NCBI GenBank assembly: GCA_014647715.1 | Contig: BMPS01000013.1 | Location: forward strand, 1 to 64,000 | Direction of reading: 5' to 3' | DNA from: Streptomyces cinereus | GTDB lineage: Bacteria > Pseudomonadota > Gammaproteobacteria > Pseudomonadales > Moraxellaceae | Length of the DNA: 64,000 nt | Shown: positions 42,276 to 51,801 of the stretch, in pieces | Numbering within the stretch: position 1 is the stretch's first letter | Layout of the letters: the number at the start of each line of letters is the position of its first letter | Program-made: the position numbers and the translations under genes | The notes under the pieces: generated by a model | What the model was told of the DNA's origin: nothing | The model's database searches: none | The model's input: the letters and a program-made list of their open reading frames with translations, nothing else

Positions 42276-43982
42276 TTAACTGACACGGCGACTTGCTAGC
42301 AAGCTACGCGCGTGTTTTAGCGTGTCTTCGGTGATATTGACCCCGCCCGACATGCGCGCTAATTCCTGCACTTGGTCATCGCCCGACAGAATTTTTAAGT
42401 GAGACTGCGCCTTTTCTTGCTGGGTTTTGTACACCAAAATATGCTGATGGGCTTGTGCCGCGACTTGCGATTGGTGAGTGATTGCAATGATTTGTTGTTC
42501 TTCACCCAGCTCACGCAGTAATTCGCCCACCACTTGCGCCGTGCCACCACTGATACCCACATCCACTTCATCAAATACCAGTAACTGACGGGTGGTGGTT
42601 GCCATATCAGTGGTCGTATTACGGCAAACCCCTTGCGCATCAATGACTTGCATGATAAGGGCTAGTCGTGATAATTCACCGCCTGAGGCAATTTTGTGAA
42701 TCGGTTGCATCGGCATACCGACATTGGCACTAAATAGCAGTTCAATTTGCGATAACCCGATACTTTGCGGTTTATCAAGTGGGGTAAATTCAAATGCCGC
42801 TTGCACATTGGGCAATGCCAATGCTTTTAACCGTGCAACTAGGGCTTCAGCTAACGTCGTGGCATTGGCTCGGCGACTGTCATCCAACGCTTGAGCTTTT
42901 TGCAAGTAGGCTTGATAAGCTTCTTCAATTTGCTCTGCCATCGCTTCAGGCGACATTACCGATTGCAAATCATCTAATTGCTGTTGCCAGGCTTGGCTGT
43001 CTTCAACAAGGCTTTCAGGGGTGGTGTGATATTTACGCGCAAGTCGGTGGAATGTCGATAACTGCTCATCAAGTAGCGCTAACCGCTTGGGGTCAAGGCT
43101 TTGCCCTTCGGCATAATTGCTCAGGGTGCTAGCGACTTCAGCGATTTGGGTATGTGCTGAGTACAACTGTTCAACACAATCAGCATAGGTTTGGCTAAGC
43201 TCGGTCTGCGCTTCACACAGTTTAATCGCCCTATTCAGCAGGCTTACCACATCGGGCTCATCACTGTCATTATCCAGTAATTGCACCGACAAGGCGGCTT
43301 GCTGCATGAGGTTTTCAAGGTTAGATAATTCATCGTATTCAGCTTCAAGTTCACTGTATAAGATACTGGCAATTGGCTCGATATCGGCTAATTGATTGCT
43401 CAATAGCTGAATTTGCTGCTGGCGCAATTGCTCGTCTTTGGCGTGCTGCGCGGCTTGTGACTTAAGGCGTTCGTAATGCAAAAAAGCCTGTTTCACGTCG
43501 TTTGCTTGGCTGTTTAACCCCGTGGCACTATCAAGCCATTCCATTACAAATTGCGGACGCAGCAAACTTTGCTGGGCATGTTGGCTGTGAATATTGACCA
43601 GTAACCCACCTAAAGTTTTAAGCTCATTCATACTAATGGGCATGCCATTGAGCCAAGCTTTACTACGAAGCGTACCGTTTTGGTTAGCAAGTTGCCGGCG
43701 AATCAGCAGCGTATCGTCTTCGAATGGGTAATTTTGCTCGCCCAGCCATGCAATGACTTTAGGTAATTGACCGATATTAAATTCTGCAAAAGCGTCTGCC
43801 GTGGTCTGTCCATGCCGAATCAAACCTGCGTCACTACGACCACCCACGCACAAGGTCAAGGCGTCAAGCAATAGTGATTTACCAGCACCTGTCTCGCCAG
43901 TGATAATGTTAAATCCAGCATTCATCTCAATTTCAGCATTGGTGACGAGTGCTAAATTTTGTAAGGTTAACTGTGTCAGCAT
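42276..43982 (-). CDS. recN: DNA repair protein RecN
   Basis: RecN is an SMC-like ATPase in double-strand break repair. The 568-residue protein has the N-terminal Walker A (ITGETGAGKSLLLDAL) and a central coiled-coil region (about residues 160-370, rich in Gln, Glu and Ala). The C-terminal half shows the ABC signature (ASGGELSRLALI) and Walker B (LLVFDEVDVGISGGTAQ). The length is normal (E. coli 553). In E. coli recN is LexA-controlled; I did not find a clear SOS box upstream by eye. Confidence 0.96.
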   Translation of the reverse strand: MLTQLTLQNLALVTNAEIEMNAGFNIITGETGAGKSLLLDALTLCVGGRSDAGLIRHGQTTADAFAEFNIGQLPKVIAWLGEQNYPFEDDTLLIRRQLANQNGTLRSKAWLNGMPISMNELKTLGGLLVNIHSQHAQQSLLRPQFVMEWLDSATGLNSQANDVKQAFLHYERLKSQAAQHAKDEQLRQQQIQLLSNQLADIEPIASILYSELEAEYDELSNLENLMQQAALSVQLLDNDSDEPDVVSLLNRAIKLCEAQTELSQTYADCVEQLYSAHTQIAEVASTLSNYAEGQSLDPKRLALLDEQLSTFHRLARKYHTTPESLVEDSQAWQQQLDDLQSVMSPEAMAEQIEEAYQAYLQKAQALDDSRRANATTLAEALVARLKALALPNVQAAFEFTPLDKPQSIGLSQIELLFSANVGMPMQPIHKIASGGELSRLALIMQVIDAQGVCRNTTTDMATTTRQLLVFDEVDVGISGGTAQVVGELLRELGEEQQIIAITHQSQVAAQAHQHILVYKTQQEKAQSHLKILSGDDQVQELARMSGGVNITEDTLKHARSLLASRRVS

Positions 43983-44559
43983 ATCAATCCTATCATTGAC
44001 GTTAAGAGTGGCACATTGGCGGTCAAATTTGCAAAAACTTTATTGTAACCTTGTCATGAAAAGCTCACAATAATCCTAGACAAGTCTTCAAAAATCAGTA
44101 AAAATTCCATCTAGCTGTTTCACACTAAACAATAGCATAATTGGGACAATTACAAAATAAGCAACGCAAAAATCCAAATTTCCGTCAGCTACGTATCTTT
44201 GATGGGTATCTGTGTCTAGCAATCTTCGCCTGGTTAATTTGAGGGCGGTTTCATCGATTGTCATAAAACATAGATTGTTATAATAGATTGTCATAAAAGT
44301 TGACTAAATTTGATGCTATCCTATTGCTCTAAACAACGTCTGCATAAGGATAACGGAACATAATTTTTTATCAACCGTTAATAATCTATCGGCAATACCA
44401 TTGGCTGATTGCGACAAGTCACGGACTGCGTTTGATTATAAAACCCATTTGTCGACTAAAAAAAGCGGGTTGCCGCAAAACGACCTGCCCATCTTTATAA
44501 TTCTTTATAATAAGGCAGCGTTATCAAGTCAACTGACTGTGTATTTTAAGGAGAATCTC
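43983..44559. other. recN-ppnP intergenic region
   Basis: This 577-bp AT-rich region separates divergent genes and should hold both promoters. It contains three direct copies of GATTGTYATAA at 44256-44296 and no gene I can support. A 68-codon minus-strand frame at 44088-44294 has no Shine-Dalgarno sequence and no family features. The ppnP frame is open from 44401, but its real start is 44560. Confidence 0.6.
44256..44296. repeat. Three direct copies of GATTGTYATAA upstream of ppnP
   Basis: GATTGTCATAA occurs at 44256-44266 and 44286-44296, and GATTGTTATAA at 44273-44283. Spacings are 17 and 13 bp start to start. They may be operator copies or another slipped duplication. Confidence 0.6.
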
Positions 44560-44898
44560 ATGACGTCACCTAATCGTTTCGACCATGTATCGGTAGAAAA
44601 AATAGCGAATGTTTACTATGAAGGTCGTACTTTTAGTCGGACCGTTTGGTTTGAAGATGGACGCAAAAAAATGCTAGGAATCGTGCTACCTTGTGATGCC
44701 GATGTACCCGCCTATGAATTTAAAACGGACTCCTCTGAACGTATCGAAATTTTGGCAGGCGAGTGTGAAGTCAAACTGGCAGGCGAGGAAGAATTTACTT
44801 ATTACCGTGCCGGTCAAGCATTCTTGGTCGAAGGGCATAGCAGTTATGAGCTACGTAATGAAGCAGTCGTGCAGTACATTTGCCACCTAGAAGGCTAG
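44560..44898 (+). CDS. ppnP: Pyrimidine/purine nucleoside phosphorylase PpnP (DUF1255)
   Basis: PpnP is a small cupin-fold phosphorylase that splits several nucleosides to base and ribose-1-phosphate. The frame is open from 44401, but the ATG at 44560 has AAGGAG 7 nt upstream and gives 112 residues, close to the family length (E. coli 94). Visible signatures are NVYYEGRTFSRTVWFEDG, KKMLGIVLP and FKTDSSERIEILAGECEVKLAG, then the cupin strand with GHSSYELR. It stands alone 59 bp before rlmB. Confidence 0.88.
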   Translation: MTSPNRFDHVSVEKIANVYYEGRTFSRTVWFEDGRKKMLGIVLPCDADVPAYEFKTDSSERIEILAGECEVKLAGEEEFTYYRAGQAFLVEGHSSYELRNEAVVQYICHLEG

Positions 44899-44957
44899 CG
44901 GATAATATACAAGGCTAGGGCAAGGCAAATATAAAATCGAAAAAAGGGTCATCAATC

Positions 44958-45734
44958 ATGGCAAAACCGAGTTATTTTTATGGCATTCATGCCGTGCAAT
45001 CCATCTTGCAACACCGCGGTATCGATGGGTTGACACTCTTTATTCAAGACGGTAAAAAACAAGATGATGCCACGGTAGCCAACATCACCGAGCTTGCCCA
45101 AACCTACGGGATTGCGATACAAATCAGCGCCAAAGACAAACTCACCAAGCTTGCAGAAAGTCCGCAGCATCAAGGCGTGGTATTGCAAGCCCGCCCTGCT
45201 GAACTCCAAGATGAGGCAGATCTCAAATACCTCGTCGACAAACAGCAAGCCGAGCGAAAACCGCTATTACTATTGGTGCTTGATCAAATCACCGACCCGA
45301 ACAACCTTGGCGCGTGTTTGCGTACCGCCGTGGCAATGGGCGTCTCAGCCGTTATTATTCCCAAAAATCATAGCTCAAGCATCACCCCAGCCGTGGCAAA
45401 AGTCGCCGTCGGTGCGGTGGAATTAATTCCTTTTATCCAAGTCACTAATCTTGCGCGTACACTCACTGACATCAAAAAACAAGGGGTGTTTGTGTTTGGT
45501 ACGGCACTCGATGACACGGCAAAGCCCGTGCAAGACTGTGATTTGACAGATGATGTGGCGATTGTGATGGGCTCAGAAGGTGACGGTATTCGCCGTTTGA
45601 CCGCAGATACCTGCGACCAGCTGGTTTATATTCCGATGCCCGGCAATGAACATGGGCAAATCCAAAGCTTAAATGTCAGTGTCGCCACTGGCATGGTGCT
45701 GTACGAAGCCAGCCGCCAGCGTTCTAGAACATAA
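44958..45734 (+). CDS. rlmB: 23S rRNA (guanosine2251-2'-O)-methyltransferase RlmB
   Basis: RlmB methylates G2251 in the ribosomal P-loop. The 258-residue SpoU-class protein has an N-terminal substrate-binding domain (FYGIHAVQSILQH) and the trefoil-knot domain. The latter carries motif 1 (DQITDPNNLGACLRTA), motif 2 (VMGSEGDGIRRL) and motif 3 (IPMPGNEHGQIQSLNVSVATG). The start follows AAAAAGGGTCATCAATC. The usual rnr partner is not adjacent. Confidence 0.95.
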   Translation: MAKPSYFYGIHAVQSILQHRGIDGLTLFIQDGKKQDDATVANITELAQTYGIAIQISAKDKLTKLAESPQHQGVVLQARPAELQDEADLKYLVDKQQAERKPLLLLVLDQITDPNNLGACLRTAVAMGVSAVIIPKNHSSSITPAVAKVAVGAVELIPFIQVTNLARTLTDIKKQGVFVFGTALDDTAKPVQDCDLTDDVAIVMGSEGDGIRRLTADTCDQLVYIPMPGNEHGQIQSLNVSVATGMVLYEASRQRSRT

Positions 45735-45809
45735 TAAGAGAATATGTTATCTGTATTGATGATTTAAAAAAATTTGCTCAAAAAATGGGCTAAGAAAGGA
45801 AAAATCAAA

Positions 45810-46469
45810 ATGCAATTTGCCATTATCGGACTGGGTGTTTTTGGTATTACCTGCGCTAAAGAGCTTGAAAAATTGGGCAACCAAGTCCTAGCGATTGATA
45901 TTGATGAAAAACTGGTCGATGACATTAGTGAATATGTCACCCGTGCCGTGATTGCTGACGCCACCGACAAAGACACCATAGAAGAGCTTGATCTTGCAAG
46001 TTTCGACGGGGTACTCGTGAGCATTGGTGATAACCTTGAAGCCAGCTTGCTATGTACACTCAACCTACTAAGCCTGAACGTACAAAACCTATGGGTGAAA
46101 GCCAAAACCGACTCCCATCACCAAATCCTACAAAGCTTAGGGGTGAACAATATTATTCACCCCGAACAAGACATGGGGATTCGTATTGCCCAAAAAATGA
46201 ACTATCCGATGGTCAAACAATACATGGCGTTGGGTGACGAGCAGTTTTTGGTTCGCCTAGACCCGCCTGAGCAGTGGCGAGGTCACCCGTGGTCGGATGT
46301 ACAACACAGCCATCCCGATATTACCTTTATCATGCTAAAACGCAACCAGCAAATCTTTAACCAATTACCCGATGGCTTTTTCTTTCAAGGTGGTGATAAA
46401 TTGGTGGTAGGGGGTGATACCCAAGCGCTGCGTCGCCTTGCCAAAGTCATTCGGCAAACGGCTATTTAG
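45810..46469 (+). CDS. ktrA: K+ uptake regulatory NAD-binding protein KtrA (TrkA family)
   Basis: KtrA is the cytoplasmic RCK subunit that gates the KtrB potassium channel-transporter in response to nucleotides. From the ATG at 45810 (AAAGGA upstream) it has 219 residues, the single-RCK length of KtrA; full TrkA has two such units. The N-terminal RCK_N Rossmann motif is IIGLGVFGITCAKEL, with an acidic residue closing the second strand (AIDIDEK). The RCK_C domain occupies about residues 140-219. The frame is open from 45774. ktrB follows 37 bp later. Confidence 0.94.
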   Translation: MQFAIIGLGVFGITCAKELEKLGNQVLAIDIDEKLVDDISEYVTRAVIADATDKDTIEELDLASFDGVLVSIGDNLEASLLCTLNLLSLNVQNLWVKAKTDSHHQILQSLGVNNIIHPEQDMGIRIAQKMNYPMVKQYMALGDEQFLVRLDPPEQWRGHPWSDVQHSHPDITFIMLKRNQQIFNQLPDGFFFQGGDKLVVGGDTQALRRLAKVIRQTAI

Positions 46470-46506
46470 CCCATTACTCACGTAAAAAAGGTAATTAGGT
46501 GTAGAT

Positions 46507-47904
46507 ATGCCGTTTCGTGAAGTCAAAAAAGGCGACAAACCAAAGATTGTTGATAAATCAAAATCCAGTACTCACGATCTAGACCCGCCTACCAAACAGG
46601 GACTGCAGTTGTCCTCGCCTGCGATTTTGTCCTTGGGGTTTTTAGCGTTAATTGTCATGGGAACGGTTTTGCTGTCATTGCCAATCGCAACGATTCAACC
46701 GATTAGTCTGTTAGGGGCAGCCTTTACTGCGACATCTGCGGTGACCGTCACGGGACTAAATGTCGTAGATACCGCTAACTATACCACGTTTGGACAACTG
46801 GTGATTGCCGCGCTGATTCAATTTGGCGGTCTAGGCTTTATGACCTTTGCAATTTTGGTATTGACCAGTCTGCAAGGTAAAATGGGATTATCCGGCTCAA
46901 TCACGGCGCAAGAAGCGTTGGGTACCCATAGCAACCAAATTGGCAGTACAGCCAAAGCGGTAATCAAAATTGCCTTTATCACCGAGAGCTTGGGTTTTTT
47001 AGGGTTAACGCTATTGTTAGCACCGCTAAAAGGGCTAAAAGATGCGATGTATGAAGCGTTTTTTCTGTGTATCTCAGCGTTTAACAATGCAGGTTTTGCG
47101 CTAAATGGCAACAATATGACTGCCTATGTGCACCAGCCGATGATTAGTTTTATCATAAGTTTGCTTATTATCACAGGTGGTATCGGGTTTTTGGTGATTT
47201 TAGATATCATCAAACACAAGCGCTGGCAAAAATTTACCCTGCACACCAAAGTCATGGTTTTGGGCACGCTAGCACTCAATATCATCGGTTGTATGGGGTA
47301 TTGGTTACTTGAACGTCATAACGTCAAAACGATTGGCGGATTGAGCGAAGCTGGTCAGTGGTTTGCGTCTTGGTTTATGGCGGTGACGTCACGTACCGCA
47401 GGTTTTAATAATATTGATTATAGCCAAGTGACAGATGCCAGCACGTTATTGACCTTTATATTGATGTTTATTGGCGCAGGCTCAATGTCCACAGGTGGCG
47501 GTATTAAAATCGGCACGTTTGTGGTTATCCTGGCATCGACTAGGGCATATTTGCGTCAGCACCCGCAAGTGACAATTTTTCATCGTGCTATCTCTGATCA
47601 CTTGGTAAAAAAATCGTTTGCGGTGATGAGTACCTCGATTTTGATGATTGCTTTAGCGGCGTTTATTTTAACCATATGTGAGCCAGAAGGGCATTTGGTT
47701 GATATTTTATTTGAAGTGATATCGGCATCGTCAACCGTCGGGTTATCGCGAAATTTCACCCCGACATTGAGTGAGCCCGGGCAATGGGTGATTATGTTTA
47801 TGATGTATATGGGGCGTCTTGGACCGTTAACCTTAGCGTATTTTATCGCCACCCCTAAACCGACCCGTATTCGTTATCCTGAGACCCATACCCTTGTTGG
47901 TTAA
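46507..47904 (+). CDS. ktrB: Potassium channel-transporter subunit KtrB (TrkH/KtrB family)
   Basis: KtrB is the membrane pore of Ktr, a superfamily of K+ transporters with four membrane-pore-membrane repeats. The 465-residue protein has a hydrophilic N-terminus of about 38 residues and then about eight membrane spans. The pore-loop signatures include TATSAVTVTGLNVVDT, FNNAGFALNG, TSRTAGFNNIDY and SASSTVGLSRNFTP. The start follows TAATTAGGTGTAGAT. It is paired with ktrA, as in Na+-dependent Ktr systems. Confidence 0.95.
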   Translation: MPFREVKKGDKPKIVDKSKSSTHDLDPPTKQGLQLSSPAILSLGFLALIVMGTVLLSLPIATIQPISLLGAAFTATSAVTVTGLNVVDTANYTTFGQLVIAALIQFGGLGFMTFAILVLTSLQGKMGLSGSITAQEALGTHSNQIGSTAKAVIKIAFITESLGFLGLTLLLAPLKGLKDAMYEAFFLCISAFNNAGFALNGNNMTAYVHQPMISFIISLLIITGGIGFLVILDIIKHKRWQKFTLHTKVMVLGTLALNIIGCMGYWLLERHNVKTIGGLSEAGQWFASWFMAVTSRTAGFNNIDYSQVTDASTLLTFILMFIGAGSMSTGGGIKIGTFVVILASTRAYLRQHPQVTIFHRAISDHLVKKSFAVMSTSILMIALAAFILTICEPEGHLVDILFEVISASSTVGLSRNFTPTLSEPGQWVIMFMMYMGRLGPLTLAYFIATPKPTRIRYPETHTLVG

Positions 47905-48104
47905 GTTGGCGCTCTATTGGCTAAGTTGGCTAATTTAACAGGGTTAGGGAAGCAGCAAATACCAAGCAAAAATTTTACCCAACGGTTGGGGCACTCAATA
48001 TACTTAAAATCCAAGATACTGAAAACCTAACGAAGCTATCGCCAAATCGTGTATGATGATTGTCTACGACTGGTGAATTGAGCGATTTAGTAAGTTTTAA
48101 GGTT

Positions 48105-48815
48105 ATGAGTAGTTATATTTTAGATACAGAAGCGCATGGATTGGTTGAGCCACATGCGACCGAAATTGCCTACATTGGCGTGGTGTTTAGTCCAGCAGGT
48201 GAGCTGACACTACAGACCCACAATGCCTTTGAGCAGCGCTTTAACCCACACAAAAAAATTACTTTGGGCAGCCAAGCCATCACAGGGATTTTTGACGACG
48301 ATGTGGCAGACAAGCCGCCGCATACTGATTTTCAGTTACCAAAAGACTGCGAGTATCTCATTGGGCACAATATCGACTTTGATGCTGACGTGCTCACCAA
48401 TGCCAACTGTGATTTATCAAACATTAAGCGTATTTGCACTTTGGCACTGGCGCGGCATTTTTTCCCGCAGTTAGATAGCCATAGTTTGGGTGCGCTACTG
48501 TGTTTTTTTGAGCCGCAGGTTGCCAAAAAAAATATCAAATTCGCGCATGGTGCCAAATACGATATTTGGTTTACCTTTTTGGTCTTAAAATCTATCTGCT
48601 ATCAGCATCACATCACCGATATGGCACAGCTGTATCAAGCCAGTGAACATGCCCGAAAACCCACGGTAATGCGCTTTGGCAAACATAAAGGGGTTGCTAT
48701 TAAAGACTTGCCGCCTGATTATGTCGATTGGCTGCTCAAACAAGCTGACCTTGACCCGTATTTACACCTTGCGCTCACCGAAAATAGCGCAGGCAATCAT
48801 GGCAGCCTTCTATGA
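48105..48815 (+). CDS. DEDDh 3'-5' exonuclease, ExoX-like
   Basis: The 236-residue protein has the DnaQ-like exonuclease fold: ILDTEAHG (first D and E), the second Asp in LIGHNIDFDADVL, and the HGAKYDI segment with the DEDDh His and Asp. A C-terminal module (MRFGKHKGVAIKDLPPDYVDWLL) resembles the ExoX C-terminal/DUF3820 domain. E. coli ExoX has 220 residues. I chose the ATG at 48105; the frame opens at a TTG at 48060. The likely role is mismatch and UV repair trimming, inferred from ExoX. Confidence 0.82.
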   Translation: MSSYILDTEAHGLVEPHATEIAYIGVVFSPAGELTLQTHNAFEQRFNPHKKITLGSQAITGIFDDDVADKPPHTDFQLPKDCEYLIGHNIDFDADVLTNANCDLSNIKRICTLALARHFFPQLDSHSLGALLCFFEPQVAKKNIKFAHGAKYDIWFTFLVLKSICYQHHITDMAQLYQASEHARKPTVMRFGKHKGVAIKDLPPDYVDWLLKQADLDPYLHLALTENSAGNHGSLL

Positions 48816-48859
48816 TTGAACGCTTGCGCTATGATTTAACCTATGAAGTGCCAAAATGA

Positions 48860-49303
48860 TTACGCGCCAAATTGCGGTTTAACAATCACCAAAATCACCA
48901 CGGCGACCAAAATAAACACAGGCACCTCATTAAACCACCGCCAAAAAACATGGGTTTTATAGTTAGGGTTATCAATGAGTTTTAAGCGAAATCGACCACA
49001 AGCTACATGATATACCGTCAACGCAATGACGCAGGCTAGCTTGATATGTAGCCAGACTTGGGTTTTATAACTGTCCCAATTGGGCAGCAGCATACACAAG
49101 CCAAAAATCCAAGTGGCAATCATCGCAGGTGTCATGATGCCGCGATACAGTTTACGCTCCATCAATGCAAATCGCTCTTGACTGATTTTATCGGCACTCA
49201 TGGCATGATAGACAAACAAGCGTGGTAGATAAAAAATCGCGGCAAACCAACACACCAATGAAATCACATGCCAGGCTTTAAACCATAAAAAATATTCTGT
49301 CAT
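48860..49303 (-). CDS. hemJ: Protoporphyrinogen IX oxidase HemJ
   Basis: HemJ is the membrane haem-containing protoporphyrinogen oxidase used by many proteobacteria instead of HemG or HemY. The 147-residue protein has four hydrophobic spans. Family features are HVISLVCWFAAIFYLPRLFVYH with the conserved histidine near the N-terminus, MERKLYRGIMTPAM, and WLHIKLACVIALTVYHVACG with the later histidines and lysine. It lies downstream of bioF on the same strand, separated by a 15-bp repeat array. Confidence 0.92.
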   Translation of the reverse strand: MTEYFLWFKAWHVISLVCWFAAIFYLPRLFVYHAMSADKISQERFALMERKLYRGIMTPAMIATWIFGLCMLLPNWDSYKTQVWLHIKLACVIALTVYHVACGRFRLKLIDNPNYKTHVFWRWFNEVPVFILVAVVILVIVKPQFGA

Positions 49304-49326
49304 TGCTTACCCCGATGATGATGCAA

Positions 49327-49386
49327 CTAAACAAGCTTGCCCTAAATTAGCTTACTCTAAATAAACTTGCCCTAAAAAAGACTGCA
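49327..49386. repeat. 15-bp tandem repeat (4 units) between bioF and hemJ
   Basis: The units are CTAAACAAGCTTGCC, CTAAATTAGCTTACT, CTAAATAAACTTGCC and CTAAAAAAGACTGCA. The array nearly fills the 91-bp spacer, with the hemJ start just beyond. Confidence 0.85.
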
Positions 49387-49394
49387 AATAGCCG

Positions 49395-50546
49395 TTATTT
49401 TAAAGTTTGCATGATGGCAAGTAAATCCGAGATTTGTTGTTCACTATGACGAGCACTCACGCAAAAGCGTAGCCGTGCTGTACCTACCGGCACTGTAGGT
49501 GGACGGATGGCTGACACCCAAAAACCGCGAAATTTTAACGCATTGGCGAGCTGCAGGGTTCTGTCATTATTGCCAATGACCACAGGAATAATGGCGGTGG
49601 TCGGTATTTGATTATCAATACCTACTTGCCAATTTTGCTGCAATAGCCCTTGACTGAGCTGTTTGATGTTGGCAAGTAATTGCTCGCTGCGCAAAGTATC
49701 GGTGTGCGACATGGCTATGCTAGTTTCAGTCACGCTGGCAAGCACAGGGGGCATCGCCGTGGTATAAATAAATGAACGGGCAAAATTGGTCACATAGTCA
49801 ATCAACTGGCTCGAACCTGCGACAAATGCGCCACTGGTACCTATCGCTTTACCAAAGGTGCCGATATAGATATCCGCTTGCGGTTGGGCTTTTTTATAAG
49901 CCTGATAGGGCAAACCAAAACCGTGGGCATCATCGATCATCAAGGCGCATTCATAACGAACCGCTAACGCATGCAGCGCATCCAAATCCGCAATGGTACC
50001 ATCCATACTAAAAATATGATCGGTGACAATCAGTTTTTGCTTAGCGCTACTTTGCGAAAGTAGCTGTTCTAATTGGCTATAATTGCGATGCCCAAAACGC
50101 ATGACTTTGGCACGGCTAAGGATTGCCCCATCGACAATGGAGGCATGATTAAGCTTATCGCTAAAAATCACGCTGTCTTTACCACACAACGCTTGAATCA
50201 CACCGACATTTGCCATATACCCTGTGCTAAAAGTTAATGCCCGTTCATAGCCTGCCACTTGGGCAAGGGTGGTATCCAATTGTTCATGCCAAAGCGTATG
50301 CCCCGTAATCAGGTGCGACGCGCCACTACCGACTTGCTGGATGGTTTTTGCAGCTTGGCTAAACGCTTGTATGAGTTGCGGATCGGTGGCAAGTCCCAAA
50401 TAATCGTTGCTGGCAAAGTTGACGTAGGTTTTGCCATCTATGTCAATGGTGGGCGTCACGCCTTGACGAATGGGTGTCAGTTGACGATACAGGTCTTTTT
50501 GGCGCTGTTCATCAAGGGCAGATTGAAGGGCAAAATTGGCTAACAT
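49395..50546 (-). CDS. bioF: 8-amino-7-oxononanoate synthase BioF
   Basis: BioF condenses pimeloyl-ACP/CoA with alanine in biotin synthesis, using PLP. From the ATG at 50546 it has 383 residues, the family length. Signatures are FASNDYLGLATDP, GSGASHLITGHT, FSTGYMANVG, MIDDAHGFG with the PLP-binding aspartate, and GTFGKAIGTSGAFVAG with the Schiff-base lysine. The frame opens at a TTG nine bases earlier. It follows bioB on the same strand after a terminator, so read-through or a separate promoter is needed. Confidence 0.95.
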   Translation of the reverse strand: MLANFALQSALDEQRQKDLYRQLTPIRQGVTPTIDIDGKTYVNFASNDYLGLATDPQLIQAFSQAAKTIQQVGSGASHLITGHTLWHEQLDTTLAQVAGYERALTFSTGYMANVGVIQALCGKDSVIFSDKLNHASIVDGAILSRAKVMRFGHRNYSQLEQLLSQSSAKQKLIVTDHIFSMDGTIADLDALHALAVRYECALMIDDAHGFGLPYQAYKKAQPQADIYIGTFGKAIGTSGAFVAGSSQLIDYVTNFARSFIYTTAMPPVLASVTETSIAMSHTDTLRSEQLLANIKQLSQGLLQQNWQVGIDNQIPTTAIIPVVIGNNDRTLQLANALKFRGFWVSAIRPPTVPVGTARLRFCVSARHSEQQISDLLAIMQTLK

Positions 50547-50559
50547 ACTGTTCAACTCT

Positions 50560-50581
50560 GTTAAAGCATCGTTAAAGCATC
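50560..50581. repeat. Exact 11-bp tandem duplication upstream of bioF
   Basis: GTTAAAGCATC occurs twice back to back in the short bioB-bioF spacer, beside the bioB terminator. Confidence 0.9.
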
Positions 50582-50585
50582 TAAG

Positions 50586-50609
50586 AAAAAACCGCCACTT
50601 CGGCGGTTT
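50586..50609 (-). terminator. Intrinsic terminator after bioB
   Basis: On the minus strand AAACCGCC and GGCGGTTT form a perfect 8-bp stem around a 5-nt loop, followed by T residues. It lies between bioB and bioF. Confidence 0.85.
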
Positions 50610-50618
50610 CTTGGCATA

Positions 50619-51689
50619 TTAAACGACAGCCAAACTCCCGATGCGACCATTCATCGCATTGGTCACCGGGATTTGTCTAGGCTCGGCTTTTTCAACCGTC
50701 AACCCTAAATCTGCAATCAACTGATCATCATGATTGGTGGTAGCATTATCGGTGGTCAATAAACGATTCCCATAAAAGAAAGAATTGGCACCTGCCATAA
50801 ACAACATGGCTTGCTCGGCATCGGTTAAGCCTTCACGACCTGCGGCAATACGCACATAGCTGGTTGGGCAAGCAAGGCGCGTGACAGCAATGGTACGAAT
50901 CCACTCAAGCACAGGCAAGCGCGTGCCTTGTAGCTTATCTGCAATCGGCGTGCCTTCAATGGGTACTAGCATATTGATTGGTACGGATTCAGGGGGTTTT
51001 GGCAGATTAGCCAGTTCTGTCAGTAGGTTGATGCGGTCATCACGACTTTCACCCATACCGATGATACCACCTGAGCAAATATTAATGCCTGCTTGACGCA
51101 CATGGTCAAGGGTAGTTAGACGGTCATCATAACTACGGGTGGAGACGATATGGTTATAGTACTCGCGTGAGGTATCAAGGTTATGGTTATAGTAATCTAA
51201 TCCCGCTTCAGCAAGTACTTGCGCTTGGTTACCCGATAACATGCCAAGGGTCATGCAGGTTTCTAACCCCAATGCTTTGACTTCTTTAATCAGCTCAACC
51301 ACATAGGGCATATCTCTATCGTTTGGGTGCTTCCATGCCGCACCCATACAAAAACGGCTAGAGCCAGCTGCTTTGGCTTTTTTGGCCTCGATAATCGCTT
51401 TTTGTACTTCGATTTTCTTTTCAGGTTGTAAGTCGGTGCTATGGTGCCCTGACTGTGAGCAATAGCCACAATCTTCAGGACAATTCCCTGTTTTTATTGA
51501 TAGCAGGGTACTGACTTGTACCGCATTGGGTGGAAAGTGTTCGCGAAGTTTGTTTTGCGAGAGCAACAGTAAATCCATTAAAGGTAATTCAAACCAAGCT
51601 TGGATTTGCTCGCGAGTTGGGCGGCTTTGGGTGGTCATTGTGGTGCCAATAGGTTGTTGTGATTGTTGAATTGCTAATAAGTCTGCCAT
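50619..51689 (-). CDS. bioB: Biotin synthase BioB
   Basis: BioB is the radical-SAM enzyme that inserts sulfur into dethiobiotin. From the ATG at 51689 it has 356 residues. The radical-SAM cluster motif [14 protein letters not shown] is present, as are [14 protein letters not shown] and [12 protein letters not shown], with cysteines for the sulfur-donor [2Fe-2S] cluster further on. The frame is open to 51764 but the extra N-terminal residues are hydrophobic and unlike the family. bioA, bioC and bioD are not in the window, so the biotin genes are scattered. I saw no clear BirA operator. Confidence 0.96.
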   Translation of the reverse strand: MADLLAIQQSQQPIGTTMTTQSRPTREQIQAWFELPLMDLLLLSQNKLREHFPPNAVQVSTLLSIKTGNCPEDCGYCSQSGHHSTDLQPEKKIEVQKAIIEAKKAKAAGSSRFCMGAAWKHPNDRDMPYVVELIKEVKALGLETCMTLGMLSGNQAQVLAEAGLDYYNHNLDTSREYYNHIVSTRSYDDRLTTLDHVRQAGINICSGGIIGMGESRDDRINLLTELANLPKPPESVPINMLVPIEGTPIADKLQGTRLPVLEWIRTIAVTRLACPTSYVRIAAGREGLTDAEQAMLFMAGANSFFYGNRLLTTDNATTNHDDQLIADLGLTVEKAEPRQIPVTNAMNGRIGSLAVV

Positions 51690-51751
51690 GACAGCTATAA
51701 TCCTAATTAAAACAAAGCTTAAAATGATAAAAGGTGTCTCATCATACCAAA

Positions 51752-51783
51752 AAAAAACAACCACCTAAAGTGATTGTTTTTTA
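51752..51783 (-). terminator. Intrinsic terminator of the SCP2-domain gene
   Basis: On the minus strand AAAACAATCAC pairs with GTGGTTGTTTT (one wobble) around a short loop, followed by a T-run. It ends the upstream gene before bioB. Confidence 0.8.
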
Positions 51784-51801
51784 TTATTTAATAACAATGG
51801 C

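Noticed and set aside
44088-44294. 68-codon minus-strand frame between recN and ppnP
   Set aside because: It lies over the GATTGTYATAA repeats, has no Shine-Dalgarno sequence and shows no family features.
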